From assembly GCA_036501085.1 (NCBI GenBank), contig DASYAZ010000153.1, positions 1-48,029 of the forward strand: 48,029 bases of DNA, given 5' to 3'. The stretch is from GCA-003244245 sp036501085. GTDB taxonomy: Bacteria; Actinomycetota; Actinomycetes; Mycobacteriales; Pseudonocardiaceae. The notes below the pieces were generated by a model, which saw nothing but the letters and a program-made list of their open reading frames with translations, had not been told where the DNA came from and did no database searches. Positions 1 through 8,542 of this stretch are shown piece after piece; the stretch's first letter is position 1; every line of letters starts with the position of its first letter. A program made the position numbers and the translations under genes.

Positions 1-335
1 AACTGCCGGCCGTGACCGTCGGCGAAGATCGCGAAGAACTGCCCACCCGGGCCGAGGTTGTCGGCTAGGCCGGTCCCGTTCAGGGTGTCGGTGATGGGGT
101 AGGTGGCGAAGCTTGACCAACGCTGCTCGCCGTCGGAGATGATGGGTTCCCCGGTGGCCTCAGACCGCTCGATCGAATCTTTGACGGCGGTTTCCTGCTC
201 GGCTTCCAGTGCCGCTAGATCAATTTTCCCCTGGTCATACGCAGCGTAGGCGTCCTGCAATTTCGCTGGACGGGGCAGTGAGCCGACGGGCTCGGTGGGA
301 ATTCCGGTGGCCGTTCTCGGATCGTAATCGGTCAT
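1..335 (-). CDS. MetE-like (cobalamin-independent methionine synthase family) protein, 3' part cut by the window edge
   Basis: The first 111 codons are visible; the rest lies outside the window. The protein begins MTDYDPRTATGIPTEPVGSL. The VGSLPRP motif and the IISDGEQRWSSF segment are typical of the N-terminus of the UROD/MetE-like C-terminal domain family (COG0620), which includes stand-alone short MetE homologues. These transfer methyl groups to homocysteine or other thiols, but the zinc-binding residues that would confirm activity are not in the window. The ATG at 335 is preceded by AGAGGA at a good distance. The gene has its own promoter and an apparent TetR-type operator about 150 bp upstream. 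Family assignment is fairly sure; substrate is unknown. Confidence 0.8.
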   Translation of the reverse strand, partial: MTDYDPRTATGIPTEPVGSLPRPAKLQDAYAAYDQGKIDLAALEAEQETAVKDSIERSEATGEPIISDGEQRWSSFATYPITDTLNGTGLADNLGPGGQFFAIFADGHGRQ

Positions 336-487
336 GATTTCCTCTCTGATGACTCTCATTGATTGAGTAGGCGGACCGGTAAATTGTGTTGATATGTGCT
401 CGTGATCTCCTTCCTGTCGAAAGATCACCTGACGCACTCCACGATGTGGACACCGTTGACCACCCGGTGGACCGCGGAGGCTGGCAC

Positions 488-501
488 AGACAGGTCTGTC
501 T
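488..501. promoter_or_regulatory. Palindromic operator over the MetE-like transcription start
   Basis: AGACAG-GT-CTGTCT is a perfect 6+2+6 inverted repeat starting 13 bp downstream of the -10 box, so a bound protein would block initiation or early elongation. Its size suits a TetR-family repressor dimer. No regulator gene lies beside it in the window. Confidence 0.5.
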
Positions 502-514
502 AGCTGTGAGCCGG

Positions 515-544
515 ATCATAGTCAGTTCACAATGAGTCGGTCAA
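515..544 (-). promoter_or_regulatory. Sigma-70-like promoter for the MetE-like gene
   Basis: On the minus strand TTGACC (539-544) and TATGAT (515-520) are separated by 18 bp, a good vegetative promoter. Transcription would start near 508 and leave a leader of about 170 nt before the ATG at 335. The leader contains a GTGATCT/AGATCAC stem (402-408 with 422-428) of unknown role. Confidence 0.55.
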
Positions 545-595
545 CGGCCACTCGTTCGTGGCAAGCTGCTTCACTTACCTGCCAACATGTGTTGC

Positions 596-1207
596 TCAGA
601 GTCGCGAGTGCCGCCGCCTGACGTGGGAACGCCACCACACCACCAGCACTGCCGCAACCGCCATACCGAGTACTACGTTGCTCACGATGCCCAGTTGCTC
701 CTGCACCGCGGCAAGGCTGGCGCCGGCGAGATAACCGAGTACCGCCACCGTGCTCGCCCATACTGCGCCACCGAGCAGGTTATAGGGCAAAAATCTGCTC
801 CAGCTCAACCCGCTCATGCCCGCCAAGCTCGGTACCAATGCCCGCAAAATCGCGGTTAAACGACCGATCAGCACCACAATCGGCCCACGTCGACGCAGCA
901 ATTCATTGGTGGCCTGGACGGCTTCCGGTTTGACCAGTCGATCCGGAAGGCGTCGCAATAACAGTTCGCCGTAGCGGCGGCCGAAGCAGAACCCGACCGC
1001 GTCGCCGATGACCGCGCCCGCGACAGCGGTCGGGATCACCGACCACAGCGACAGTGCCCCGGCCTGCGCGGCCGCTCCCGCCACCAAGATCGCGATCTCA
1101 CCGGGGAAGATCACCCCGATCATGATCGAGGCCTCGAGAGCCGGGCAGAGGAAGGCCAGGGTGAGCACCAGGACCGGCGGAAGTGCCCGCAGTGCGTCGA
1201 GCACCAT
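596..1207 (-). CDS. DedA family (SNARE-associated / VTT domain) membrane protein
   Basis: 203 residues from the ATG at 1207. An upstream in-frame start at 1288 would add 27 residues of non-membrane sequence and is not used. The N-terminal hydrophobic stretch is followed by FPGEIAILVAGAAAQAG, the DedA motif with a membrane-embedded acidic residue. GDAVGFCFGRRYG and the GRLTAILRALVPSLAGMSGL segment are also characteristic of the family. DedA proteins are polytopic inner-membrane proteins, several of which flip undecaprenyl phosphate or phospholipids; the actual substrate here is not shown. The C-terminus is basic (WWRSHVRRRHSRL). The gene is monocistronic, divergent from a small membrane-protein ORF. 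Confidence 0.88.
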   Translation of the reverse strand: MVLDALRALPPVLVLTLAFLCPALEASIMIGVIFPGEIAILVAGAAAQAGALSLWSVIPTAVAGAVIGDAVGFCFGRRYGELLLRRLPDRLVKPEAVQATNELLRRRGPIVVLIGRLTAILRALVPSLAGMSGLSWSRFLPYNLLGGAVWASTVAVLGYLAGASLAAVQEQLGIVSNVVLGMAVAAVLVVWWRSHVRRRHSRL

Positions 1208-1425
1208 GGCACGATCTTCACTTATCGACCGCCGGCTGCCAACCCATACTGTCCGGCGGTCGGGCAACGGGCCCCTGCCGGCGCTCAACGCCGACGCGGG
1301 TCCTTATGCCCGCTCGGATTCCCGCGATCTGCTTGGCACACGGCAACGCTGCGCGGCGGCGATTTTGCCCGCCGCTAACTGAAGGTGAGCGAGGCGGTAA
1401 CCCTATCGTGGCTACTGTTCGGTGT

Positions 1426-1578
1426 ATGAACGCTGATCTACCCGTACGTGACGGCTTGCTCGATGACCTGGGCGTGCGCCCGGGGGAGTCCGACCCGGCG
1501 GGAATGCTGTGCCGGGTGCTCGTGCTGCTCGCGGTCCTGGTGCCGATGGCCGCACTGGCACTGGTGTTATTGGTCTGA
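1426..1578 (+). CDS. Small single-span membrane protein (50 aa), hypothetical
   Basis: Starting at the ATG at 1426 the ORF encodes an acidic N-terminal half (MNADLPVRDGLLDDLG) and one C-terminal hydrophobic helix (VLVLLAVLVPMAALALVLLV) ending at the stop. Third codon positions are strongly G/C, as in neighbouring genes, which supports coding. There is no clear ribosome binding site. A TACTGT box at 1413-1418 lies 7 bp before the ATG, so the mRNA could be leaderless. The 3' end overlaps the convergent hyuB gene by 12 bp. No family recognised. Confidence 0.45.
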   Translation: MNADLPVRDGLLDDLGVRPGESDPAGMLCRVLVLLAVLVPMAALALVLLV

Positions 1579-3165
1579 CGTGGCCCCCCAGCCTCCGCCG
1601 CCGGGGGTTTCGATGCGGATCCGGTCCCCGCAGTGTAATTGCCAACTGCCCTTGCTGGGCAGTGACACCTCGTCCCCGTCAGCTTTGATCAGCACGTTGC
1701 GGCCGACCGCCCCGGGCTGCCCACCCCGCAGTCCCCAGGGTGGCCACTCCCGCCGTTCGGACTGCACGGTCAGCGTGCAGTCAGCCAGCGCCTCGATCTC
1801 CCGTACCAGGCCGTCCCCGCCGGGGTGCGCACCGGCCCCGCCGGAGCCGCCTCGCAGCTCGTAGCGCCACACTCGCAGCGGGTAGTCCAGCTCCATCGCC
1901 TCGGCGGGGGTGTTCTGCGTGTTGGTCATCCCGGTGTGCACCCCGGACATCCCGGGTCGCAGGGGGTTGCCGCCCTCGCCGCCGCCCAGCGTCTCGTAGT
2001 AGCTGAACGGGTCCCCGGCCGCGCCGCCTCCGGTGCCGATGAGCAGGTTGTTCATCGTGCCCTGGCTTGCGGCCGGCACCCTATCGGGGATCGCCTGGGC
2101 GAACGCACCGAGCAGCACGTCGACGATCCGCTGGCTGGTCTCGACATTGCCGGCAGCTGTCGGCGCAGGGAAGGTCGCGTGCACCAGGCAGCCTTCCGGT
2201 GCGCGCACCTGCAGCGGCCGGTAACAGCCGGCGTTCGGCGGCGCGTCCGGGTCGGTCAACATCCGGAAGACGAACATCGCGCAGGACTGCGTCACCGCCA
2301 ACACCGCGTTGAGGTTCACCGGAATCTGCGGGTCGGTGCCGGCGAAATCGATCACCACCTCGTCGCCGGTCACGGTCACCGCACCGCGGATGGTGACCCC
2401 GTCGCCGATCTCCAGCACATCGGAGTAGCGGTAGCAGCCCTCCGGGATCCGCCGCACCGCCGCCCGGACCCGCCGCTCGGAGTAGTCGCACACCGCGGCC
2501 ATCGCCTCGGCCAGCCGGCCCGGTCCCAACCGGCCGGCCAGCTCCTGCAGCCGCTGGGCACCGACATGGTTGGCCGCGAACTGTGCTCGCAGGTCACCGA
2601 GGCGCTCGCGGGGGGTCCGCGAGTTGGCGGCGATCAGCCGGACCACGTCCTCGCGCTCCCCGCCGGCGTCGGCGATCAGGATGGGCGGGATGCGGATCCC
2701 CTCCATCGCGATCTCGGTGGCGTTGGCGGGCATGGACCCCGGTGCCGCGCCACCGACATCGGCGTGGTGCGCACGGTTGGCCACGTAGCCGAGCAGCTCG
2801 GAGTCATCACCCGACTCGGGGCCGACAGCGGAGACGATCGTGAGGTCGGGCAGGTGGGTGCCGCCCATGTACGGGTCATTGACACAGACCTGCTGGCCGG
2901 GCCGCAGCGGGCCGTAGGAGTCGAGTACCGCGCGGACGCTGGCCGGCATGGCACCCAGGTGCACCGGGATGTGCTCAGCCTGGGCAACCATCTGCCCGCT
3001 GGGGTCGAACACCGCAGCAGAGCAATCGGCGCGTTCCTTGATGTTGGGGGAGTAGGCAGCGCGACGCAGCGCGACGCCCATCTCCTCGGCGACCCCGGCC
3101 AGCGCGTGCCGGAACACCTCCAGCTCGACCCCCGACAGGGACCCGGCACTCGAGCGCTCAGCCAT
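1567..3165 (-). CDS. hyuB: Hydantoinase B / oxoprolinase family subunit (HyuB)
   Basis: 532 residues, normal family length. The N-terminus (VELEVFRHALAGVAEEMGVALRRAAYSPNIKERADCSAA) and VNDPYMGGTHLPDLTIV are HyuB signatures, as is the glycine-rich C-terminus ending in GGGGWG. With HyuA it forms the ATP-dependent N-methylhydantoinase / 5-oxoprolinase-type ring-opening enzyme, though the family also includes acetone and acetophenone carboxylase subunits and the substrate cannot be read from sequence. Its ATG lies 8 nt inside the end of hyuA, showing translational coupling. No transporter or allantoin/hydantoin gene is adjacent to narrow the substrate. Confidence 0.9.
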   Translation of the reverse strand: MAERSSAGSLSGVELEVFRHALAGVAEEMGVALRRAAYSPNIKERADCSAAVFDPSGQMVAQAEHIPVHLGAMPASVRAVLDSYGPLRPGQQVCVNDPYMGGTHLPDLTIVSAVGPESGDDSELLGYVANRAHHADVGGAAPGSMPANATEIAMEGIRIPPILIADAGGEREDVVRLIAANSRTPRERLGDLRAQFAANHVGAQRLQELAGRLGPGRLAEAMAAVCDYSERRVRAAVRRIPEGCYRYSDVLEIGDGVTIRGAVTVTGDEVVIDFAGTDPQIPVNLNAVLAVTQSCAMFVFRMLTDPDAPPNAGCYRPLQVRAPEGCLVHATFPAPTAAGNVETSQRIVDVLLGAFAQAIPDRVPAASQGTMNNLLIGTGGGAAGDPFSYYETLGGGEGGNPLRPGMSGVHTGMTNTQNTPAEAMELDYPLRVWRYELRGGSGGAGAHPGGDGLVREIEALADCTLTVQSERREWPPWGLRGGQPGAVGRNVLIKADGDEVSLPSKGSWQLHCGDRIRIETPGGGGWGATSDQ

Positions 3166-5113
3166 CGAGGCGCACCACCAGGTTGCCCGCGTCGTCGACC
3201 ATGGCCACCTCCCCGGCGCTCAGCAGCGTGGTGGTGTCGGGTTGCTCGATCAACGCCGGCCCGATGACCTTGTCCCCGGAGACCAACCCCGCGCGGGAGA
3301 CCACCTTGGCCGGACCCTCATCGCCGAGCTCCCGGGACCGTTCCGGTGCCGGTTCGCCCTGATCCCAGTCGCGTGGAGGCTGCGCCAGGACCGGTTCCCC
3401 GCGGGCCACCACCCGCAGCGTGACGGTCAGCACCCGCTCCCCGGGCATCGCGTAACCGTAGGCCTGCTGGTGCGCGCGATGGAACAGCTCGGCCAGATCC
3501 GCACCGGGCGCGGCGGCGATCCGCAACTCGTGGGACTGGCCGGCGTAACGGGTATCGGCAACCCGAGACACCGTGATCCGATCCGGCGCACCCTGGCGTT
3601 CCAGCTCCGCACGGGCCTGCTCCTCCAACTCCTGCCAGGTGCCGGTGAGATCGTCCCCGGCCGGGGCCATCACCGTCCGGGACGCCTCGTAGCGGGCGGG
3701 TGCGAGCAGCAGGCCCAACGCACTGAGCACCCCCGGCGCGGGTGGCACCACGACGGCGCGACATCCCAGCTCGCGGGCCAGTGCGGTCGCGTGCAACGGC
3801 CCCGCACCGCCGTAGGCCACCAGCGCCAAGCCCGCCGGGTCGATGCCGCGTTCGGTGCTGACCTTGCGTAGCGCGCGGGCCATCGTGGCTTGCACCACCG
3901 CGAGAACGCCGGGCGCGCCGCCGGCGGACTCCGGGAGCGCACCGATGGCGTCGGTGGCGGCGCTGATATCCAGCCGCAAGCCCCCGCCCAGCTCCCGGTC
4001 CGGGTCGAGATGGCCCAGCACGCAGTGCGCGTCGGTCACGGTCGGCTCGGTGCCGCCGTGCGCGTAGCAAGCGGGACCGGGATCGGCGCCGGCCGAGCGC
4101 GGGCCGACCCGCAGCGCCCCCCCGATGTCGACCCAGGCGATCGATCCGCCACCGGCACCGACGGTGTGAATCCCTACCGCCGGGGTGCGAAACGGTAACC
4201 CGGCGATCTGCGCGGACGTCGAGATCTCCGGCGCACCGTCCCTGATCAGGCACACATCGGTGGACGTGCCGCCCATGTCGAAGGCGATCGCGTGCTCGAA
4301 GCCGGCGCTGCGCGCCACGGCACCGGCCGCGACCACTCCCGCCGCGGGCCCGGACAGCAACGTGTGCACCGGGGCGCCGGCCGCGAAGCCGATCCCCGCG
4401 GTGCCGCCACCCGAGGTCATGACGGTGATCGTCGGTTCGGGGAGCCGGGTTGCCAGATTCGACAGGTAACGGCGCATGACGGGTTCCACGGCCGCGTTGA
4501 GCACGCAGGTCGAGGTCCGCTCGTACTCGCGGAACTCCGGGAGCAGCGCGCTGGACCGGGTGATCGGCACGCCGAGCGCCTGTAACGCATCGCAGAGTCG
4601 CCGCTCGTGGGCCTCGTTGGCGTAGCTGAACAGCAGGCTCACCGCCACCGACTCCGGCGCCAGCTGCCGCACCCGGCGCACCACCCGCTCGATCTCCTCG
4701 CCGGTCAGGTCGATGATCACCTCGCCGGTTGCGCTGGTCCGTTCCCGCGCGGTCACCACCTGCCCGTGCGGCACGAGCGGCTCGGGGCGGGTGACGGCCA
4801 GGTCGTACAGCGCGGGCCGGTCCTGCCTGGCGATCTGCAGCACATCGGTGAATCCCTCGGTGGTCACCAGCACGGTCCGGGCCAGCGTGCGTTCCAGCAC
4901 CGCGTTGGTTGCCGTCGTCGTGCCGTGGGCCAGCAGCCGTACCGGTGCACCGGGCCAGGCGTGCTCGACTCCCCGCTGCACTCCCAGTGCCTGGTTTCCC
5001 GGCGTGGTCGGCACCTTCACCGCCCGCGGCCGGTGACCGCTGGAGTGCACCACGACATCGGTGAACGTGCCCCCCACATCGACCCCAGCGCACGCCCGAT
5101 CGGATCCGGCCAC
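3158..5113 (-). CDS. hyuA: Hydantoinase A / oxoprolinase family ATPase subunit (HyuA)
   Basis: 651 residues from the GTG at 5113, chosen because GGGAGG lies 7-8 nt upstream and because AGVDVGGTFTDVV, the first conserved ATP-binding motif, follows at once. A longer frame to 5188 would run through a palindromic repeat and is rejected. Other family marks are LAHGTTTATNAVLER, the AFDMGGTSTDVCLI actin-like phosphate motif, GAGGGSIAWVD, and the LVAYGGAGPLHATALARELG segment. HyuA hydrolyses ATP to activate the cyclic amide opened by the HyuAB complex. It is first gene of a two-gene operon and sits directly behind repeat element A1, which may affect its transcription. Confidence 0.92.
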   Translation of the reverse strand: MAGSDRACAGVDVGGTFTDVVVHSSGHRPRAVKVPTTPGNQALGVQRGVEHAWPGAPVRLLAHGTTTATNAVLERTLARTVLVTTEGFTDVLQIARQDRPALYDLAVTRPEPLVPHGQVVTARERTSATGEVIIDLTGEEIERVVRRVRQLAPESVAVSLLFSYANEAHERRLCDALQALGVPITRSSALLPEFREYERTSTCVLNAAVEPVMRRYLSNLATRLPEPTITVMTSGGGTAGIGFAAGAPVHTLLSGPAAGVVAAGAVARSAGFEHAIAFDMGGTSTDVCLIRDGAPEISTSAQIAGLPFRTPAVGIHTVGAGGGSIAWVDIGGALRVGPRSAGADPGPACYAHGGTEPTVTDAHCVLGHLDPDRELGGGLRLDISAATDAIGALPESAGGAPGVLAVVQATMARALRKVSTERGIDPAGLALVAYGGAGPLHATALARELGCRAVVVPPAPGVLSALGLLLAPARYEASRTVMAPAGDDLTGTWQELEEQARAELERQGAPDRITVSRVADTRYAGQSHELRIAAAPGADLAELFHRAHQQAYGYAMPGERVLTVTLRVVARGEPVLAQPPRDWDQGEPAPERSRELGDEGPAKVVSRAGLVSGDKVIGPALIEQPDTTTLLSAGEVAMVDDAGNLVVRLDG

Positions 5114-5131
5114 TCTCGTATCCTCCCGCCT

Positions 5132-5194
5132 CCCGATATGGAGCCTTATCGGGGTTATCCGGCTGCTTTCACCCCGATAAGGCTCCATATCGGG
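5132..5194. repeat. Palindromic repeat family A, copy A1
   Basis: Two perfectly complementary 23-bp arms (5132-5154 and 5172-5194; left arm begins CCCGATATGGAGCC) enclose the 17-nt loop TTATCCGGCTGCTTTCA. The loop ends (TTAT...TTTNA) match copies A3 and A4, but the arms are a different sequence. It lies between divergent genes, 18 bp upstream of the hyuA GTG, so it cannot be a simple end-of-gene terminator. Confidence 0.85.
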
Positions 5195-5272
5195 CGTGTA
5201 CAGCGGGTTAGTGCGGGCTACTGAGGGTTACAGTTGAGCGGATGGGCGGATTCGCGCGTGGAGGCGGATGAC

Positions 5273-6304
5273 GTGCCGGGTGCCAGAGTTACCCGCACGT
5301 TGTCGGCGTGTTCGGTGACCCTTCTCGGGTTGGGTTTGCTCACCGCGGGCGTCGCCACCGCCGGGCCACCGTGCACCCACACTATCCGTAATGTCGCGGA
5401 TGCGCGCTCCGCGCTGACCACGGCCGTTCCCGGGGACATGTTGTGCTTTGTCGGCGCGGATCTGTCCGATGTCGATTTGACGATGAGCAGATCAGGTACC
5501 GCCAGCGCACCGATCAGCCTGGTCTCGGACGGGAAAACGGTTGTGCACCAGCTGCACATTCTCGCCGACCACGTCACCGTTCAGGGCTTCACCATCATCG
5601 GCGGTGGGGAGCTGCTGCTGGCGGGCACCGGTATCACCGCGCAGAAGAACACGATTCGGGACACCGGCCGGGGCGGGATCATCTGCGCCGCGTGTACCGA
5701 CTCCATCATCCAGTCCAACACCGTGACGCACGTCTCCACCACCGGGATCTCCATCACCGGGCTGCGGATCACCGTGCGGGAGAATTTCGTGAGTGTGGTG
5801 TTCCCGGGCGGTGCCGGTGACGCCGATGGCATCCGTTTCTTCGGCAATGGTCACCAGATCATCAGCAACACGATCCAGGATATCTCTCTCCGGGCTGGTG
5901 ACGCGACAAGTTCTGCGCACCCCGATTGCTTCCAGACCCTCGACGCCGGCCATCCGGCGACGTGGGGCGTCCGGATCGAGGGCAATTCCTGCCAGAACAT
6001 CCAGGAGAACTGTCTGATCGCGACCGGTGACGAGAGCGGCAACGGCGATGCCCCGGCCGGCTCGCGATCGATCACGTTCATCGGCAACACCTGCCGGACG
6101 GGCGGTGAACAATCGGTGTACCTGCGCCACTGGCCACGCGTCGATCTGAGCAAGAACAAGCTGCTGGGCTCGCAGCTCAAGCACGGGATACAGATAACCC
6201 AGGGGTCCACCGGCTGCCAGGTGCGGGACAACACCACCGCGCGCGGCGTCCCCGCCGTCGAGGTCGACCCCTCCTCCCGCCAGGGCTATAACAGCCCGTT
6301 CTGA
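5273..6304 (+). CDS. Secreted right-handed beta-helix repeat protein
   Basis: The GTG at 5273 is preferred because GGAGG (5260-5264) lies 8 nt upstream; TTG 5234 and GTG 5258 are alternatives. The product (343 aa) starts with a signal peptide (ACSVTLLGLGLLTAGVATAGPP) and a CTHT start of the mature region. It then shows repeated short strands of the pectate-lyase/NosD type, such as VTVQGFTIIGGG, ITAQKNTIRDTGRGGI, IIQSNTVTHVSTTGISI and IISNTIQDI. Such proteins usually bind or cleave polysaccharide. Eight or so cysteines suggest disulphides outside the membrane. The catalytic residues cannot be assigned. It stands alone, bounded by repeats A1 and B1. Confidence 0.8.
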   Translation: MPGARVTRTLSACSVTLLGLGLLTAGVATAGPPCTHTIRNVADARSALTTAVPGDMLCFVGADLSDVDLTMSRSGTASAPISLVSDGKTVVHQLHILADHVTVQGFTIIGGGELLLAGTGITAQKNTIRDTGRGGIICAACTDSIIQSNTVTHVSTTGISITGLRITVRENFVSVVFPGGAGDADGIRFFGNGHQIISNTIQDISLRAGDATSSAHPDCFQTLDAGHPATWGVRIEGNSCQNIQENCLIATGDESGNGDAPAGSRSITFIGNTCRTGGEQSVYLRHWPRVDLSKNKLLGSQLKHGIQITQGSTGCQVRDNTTARGVPAVEVDPSSRQGYNSPF

Positions 6305-6348
6305 CCCGTGACGCACCTCTACCCCGTCAGACTGCTCCCGCCGTCAGC

Positions 6349-6412
6349 GCGCCGAGTTTCACAACGGGGCTGGCCACCGCGCGCTGAGCAGCCGTGGTGT
6401 GAAACTCGGCGC
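6349..6412. repeat. Palindromic repeat family B, copy B1
   Basis: 15-bp perfect arms (6349-6363, GCGCCGAGTTTCACA, and 6398-6412) enclose a 34-nt loop in which ACGGGGCTG and CAGCCGT pair partly to extend the stem. The outer ten bases match copy B2. It follows the beta-helix gene and could end its transcript. Confidence 0.8.
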
Positions 6413-6515
6413 CCGGACGGCATGTTCTGCAAACCAGGATCAGGATGGGTTTGCCTGGCGGTGTCCGGCCGGGGTGTGTATCCGGTCACGTCGCGGTATG
6501 CCGGAGTTGCCGGGG

Positions 6516-6529
6516 TTACTGACCAGTAA
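6516..6529. promoter_or_regulatory. TetR-type operator upstream of fadE5
   Basis: TTACTG-AC-CAGTAA is a perfect 6+2+6 inverted repeat 57 bp before the fadE5 ATG. It matches 11 of 14 bases of the half site TTACTCATCAGTAG (15438-15451) at the start of the TetR gene in this window, suggesting a shared regulator. Confidence 0.6.
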
Positions 6530-6585
6530 TATGGTGAGGTTACCGGTGAGTAGGCCGGGTACCACGACTGTCTCGGAGCGAGGAC

Positions 6586-8445
6586 ATGGGCCACTACAAG
6601 AGCAATCTCCGCGACCTCGAGTTCATGCTGTTCGAGGTACTCCGGGTGCAGGAGCGGATGGGTACCGGCCCGTTCGCCGAGATGGATCGAGAGACCGCCC
6701 ACCACGTGCTCGCCGAGGTCGATCGGCTGGCTCGCGGGCCGCTGTCGGACTCCTTCGCCGAGTCCGACCGCCACCCGCCGACATTCGATCCGGAAACCCA
6801 CAGCGTCGTGCTCCCGGAGGCATTCAAGAAGTCCTACCGGGCGCTCTGGGATGGTGAGTGGTACCGCATCGATCTGCCATCCGATCTGGGTGGCTACGGT
6901 GCCCCGGCCACCCTGCGCTGGGCCGCCTCGGAGTTGATGCTGGGCGCGAACCCGGCGGTGTTCATGTACATGAGTGGGCCCAGCATGGCCTACGTGGTGC
7001 ACCTCAACGGCACCGCTGAACAGCGGCGCTGGGCCCAGATCATGATCGACGGCGGCTGGACGGCGACCATGGTGCTCACCGAGCCCGACGCCGGATCCGA
7101 CGTCGGTGCGGGCCGGACCAAGGCCATCCAGCAACCGGATGGCTCGTGGCACCTGGAGGGTGTGAAGCGGTTCATCACCTCAGCCGAGCACGATCTGAGC
7201 GAGAACATCATGCATCTGGTGCTGGCCAGGCCGGAGGGTCCGGGCATCACGCCGGCGCCGGGAACCAAGGGCCTGTCGCTGGTCCTGGTGCCGAAGTATC
7301 ACTTCGACCCCGAGACCGGCGAGCTGGGTGAACGTAATGGCGTTTTCGTGACCGGCCTCGAGCACAAGATGGGCATCAAGGTCTCCACCACCTGCGAGCT
7401 GACCTTCGGTGCGCACGGTAGGCCCGCGGTGGGCTGGCTGCTCGGTGACGTGCACAACGGTATCGCGCAGATGTTCCAGGTGATCGAGTATGCCCGGATG
7501 ATGGTGGGCACCAAGGCGATCGCGACGCTGTCCAGCGGTTACCTCAACGCGCTGGACTACGCCAAGCAGCGGGTGCAGGGCGCGGACATCACCCAGATGC
7601 GGGACCGGACCGCCCCCCGGGTGACGATCACCCACCACCCTGACGTGCGCCGGATGCTGATGTTGCAGAAGGCCTATGCGGAGGGGCTGCGTGCGTTGTA
7701 TCTCTACACCGCGAGCTACCAGGACACGGTGGAGATCGGCGGCAGCGGACATTTCGACGGCTCAGCCGTCGGCGAGGCTCGGATGGCCGCCCGGGTCAAC
7801 GACCTGCTGCTACCCGTTGTCAAGGGGGTCGGTTCCGAGCGGGCCTACGAGATGCTCACCCTGTCGTTGCAGACCCTCGGTGGCTCGGGATTCCTGCAGG
7901 ACTACCCCATCGAGCAGTACATTCGCGACGCCAAGATCGACAGCCTGTACGAGGGAACCACGGCCATCCAGTCCCAGGACTTCTTCTTCCGCAAGATCGT
8001 CCGCGATGGGGGTCAGGCGATCGGGGCGCTCAACAACGAGATCCAGGCGTTCCTGGACGCCGGCGGCAACCCCCAGCTCAAGGAGGAGCGGGCGTTGCTG
8101 GCCACCGCGCTGGGTGACTTGCAGGCAATGCTCGGCGCCATGATCGGCTTCTTGACCTCGGCTCAGCAGGATCCGCGCAACACCTACAAGGTGGCCCAGC
8201 AGACCGTGCGCTTCCTGATGAGCACCGGGGACGTCCTGATCGGCTGGCTGCTCTTGCGCTCGGCCGAGGTGGCGCTGGCCGCCCTGGCCACCGAGGTGCC
8301 TCCCAAGGACCAGGCGTTCTACCAGGGCAAGATCGCTGCGGCGAGTTTCTTCGCCCGCAACGTCCTGCCCGAGCTCTCCGCCCGCCGCGCCATCGTCGAG
8401 GCCACGGACAACACCCTCATGGACATCCCCGAAGCGGCCTTCTGA
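6586..8445 (+). CDS. fadE5: FadE5-type acyl-CoA dehydrogenase
   Basis: 619 residues, matching the enlarged FadE5 class rather than the usual 380-400 aa. The opening MGHYKSNLRDLEFMLFEVL, the block VLTEPDAGSDVGAGRTKA, GVKRFITSAEHD and GTKAIATLSSGYLNALDYAK are near-diagnostic of mycobacterial FadE5. The catalytic glutamate lies in DSLYEGTTAIQ. The enzyme oxidises acyl-CoA to enoyl-CoA with FAD in beta-oxidation; FadE5 proteins accept a broad range of chain lengths. An extra C-terminal domain (after about residue 480) is present as in that class. AGCGAGG supports the ATG at 6586. A palindromic operator upstream points to repression by a TetR protein relieved by a lipid-derived ligand (inferred). 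Confidence 0.93.
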   Translation: MGHYKSNLRDLEFMLFEVLRVQERMGTGPFAEMDRETAHHVLAEVDRLARGPLSDSFAESDRHPPTFDPETHSVVLPEAFKKSYRALWDGEWYRIDLPSDLGGYGAPATLRWAASELMLGANPAVFMYMSGPSMAYVVHLNGTAEQRRWAQIMIDGGWTATMVLTEPDAGSDVGAGRTKAIQQPDGSWHLEGVKRFITSAEHDLSENIMHLVLARPEGPGITPAPGTKGLSLVLVPKYHFDPETGELGERNGVFVTGLEHKMGIKVSTTCELTFGAHGRPAVGWLLGDVHNGIAQMFQVIEYARMMVGTKAIATLSSGYLNALDYAKQRVQGADITQMRDRTAPRVTITHHPDVRRMLMLQKAYAEGLRALYLYTASYQDTVEIGGSGHFDGSAVGEARMAARVNDLLLPVVKGVGSERAYEMLTLSLQTLGGSGFLQDYPIEQYIRDAKIDSLYEGTTAIQSQDFFFRKIVRDGGQAIGALNNEIQAFLDAGGNPQLKEERALLATALGDLQAMLGAMIGFLTSAQQDPRNTYKVAQQTVRFLMSTGDVLIGWLLLRSAEVALAALATEVPPKDQAFYQGKIAAASFFARNVLPELSARRAIVEATDNTLMDIPEAAF

Positions 8446-8453
8446 GCCCGGTG

Positions 8454-8521
8454 CCCGCATTGAGCGGGCTCAGCGGGGTTATAACGGCCCGAATTACCCG
8501 GCCCCGCCCGCTGAATGCGGG
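8454..8521. repeat. Palindromic repeat family A, copy A2 (imperfect)
   Basis: Arms beginning CCCGCATTGAGCGGGC (8454) and ending GCCCGCTGAATGCGGG (8521) pair with one mismatch and a short bulge, closing on a CGGGG/CCCCG stem and a loop that starts TTAT. It lies between the convergent fadE5 and vanW-family genes, a natural bidirectional terminator position. Confidence 0.75.
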
Positions 8522-8542
8522 TTTGGGAGCGGGGTTGGAGGA

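Noticed and set aside
1825..3267. 480-codon open frame antisense to hyuB
   Set aside because: Long antisense frames are expected opposite strongly G/C-third-position genes. The product is His/Arg/Gly-rich with no domain, while the opposite frame is a full-length HyuB.
5114..5188. N-terminal extension of HyuA to MEPYRGESS
   Set aside because: It lies inside palindromic repeat A1 and upstream of the GGGAGG site; family homology begins right after GTG 5113.
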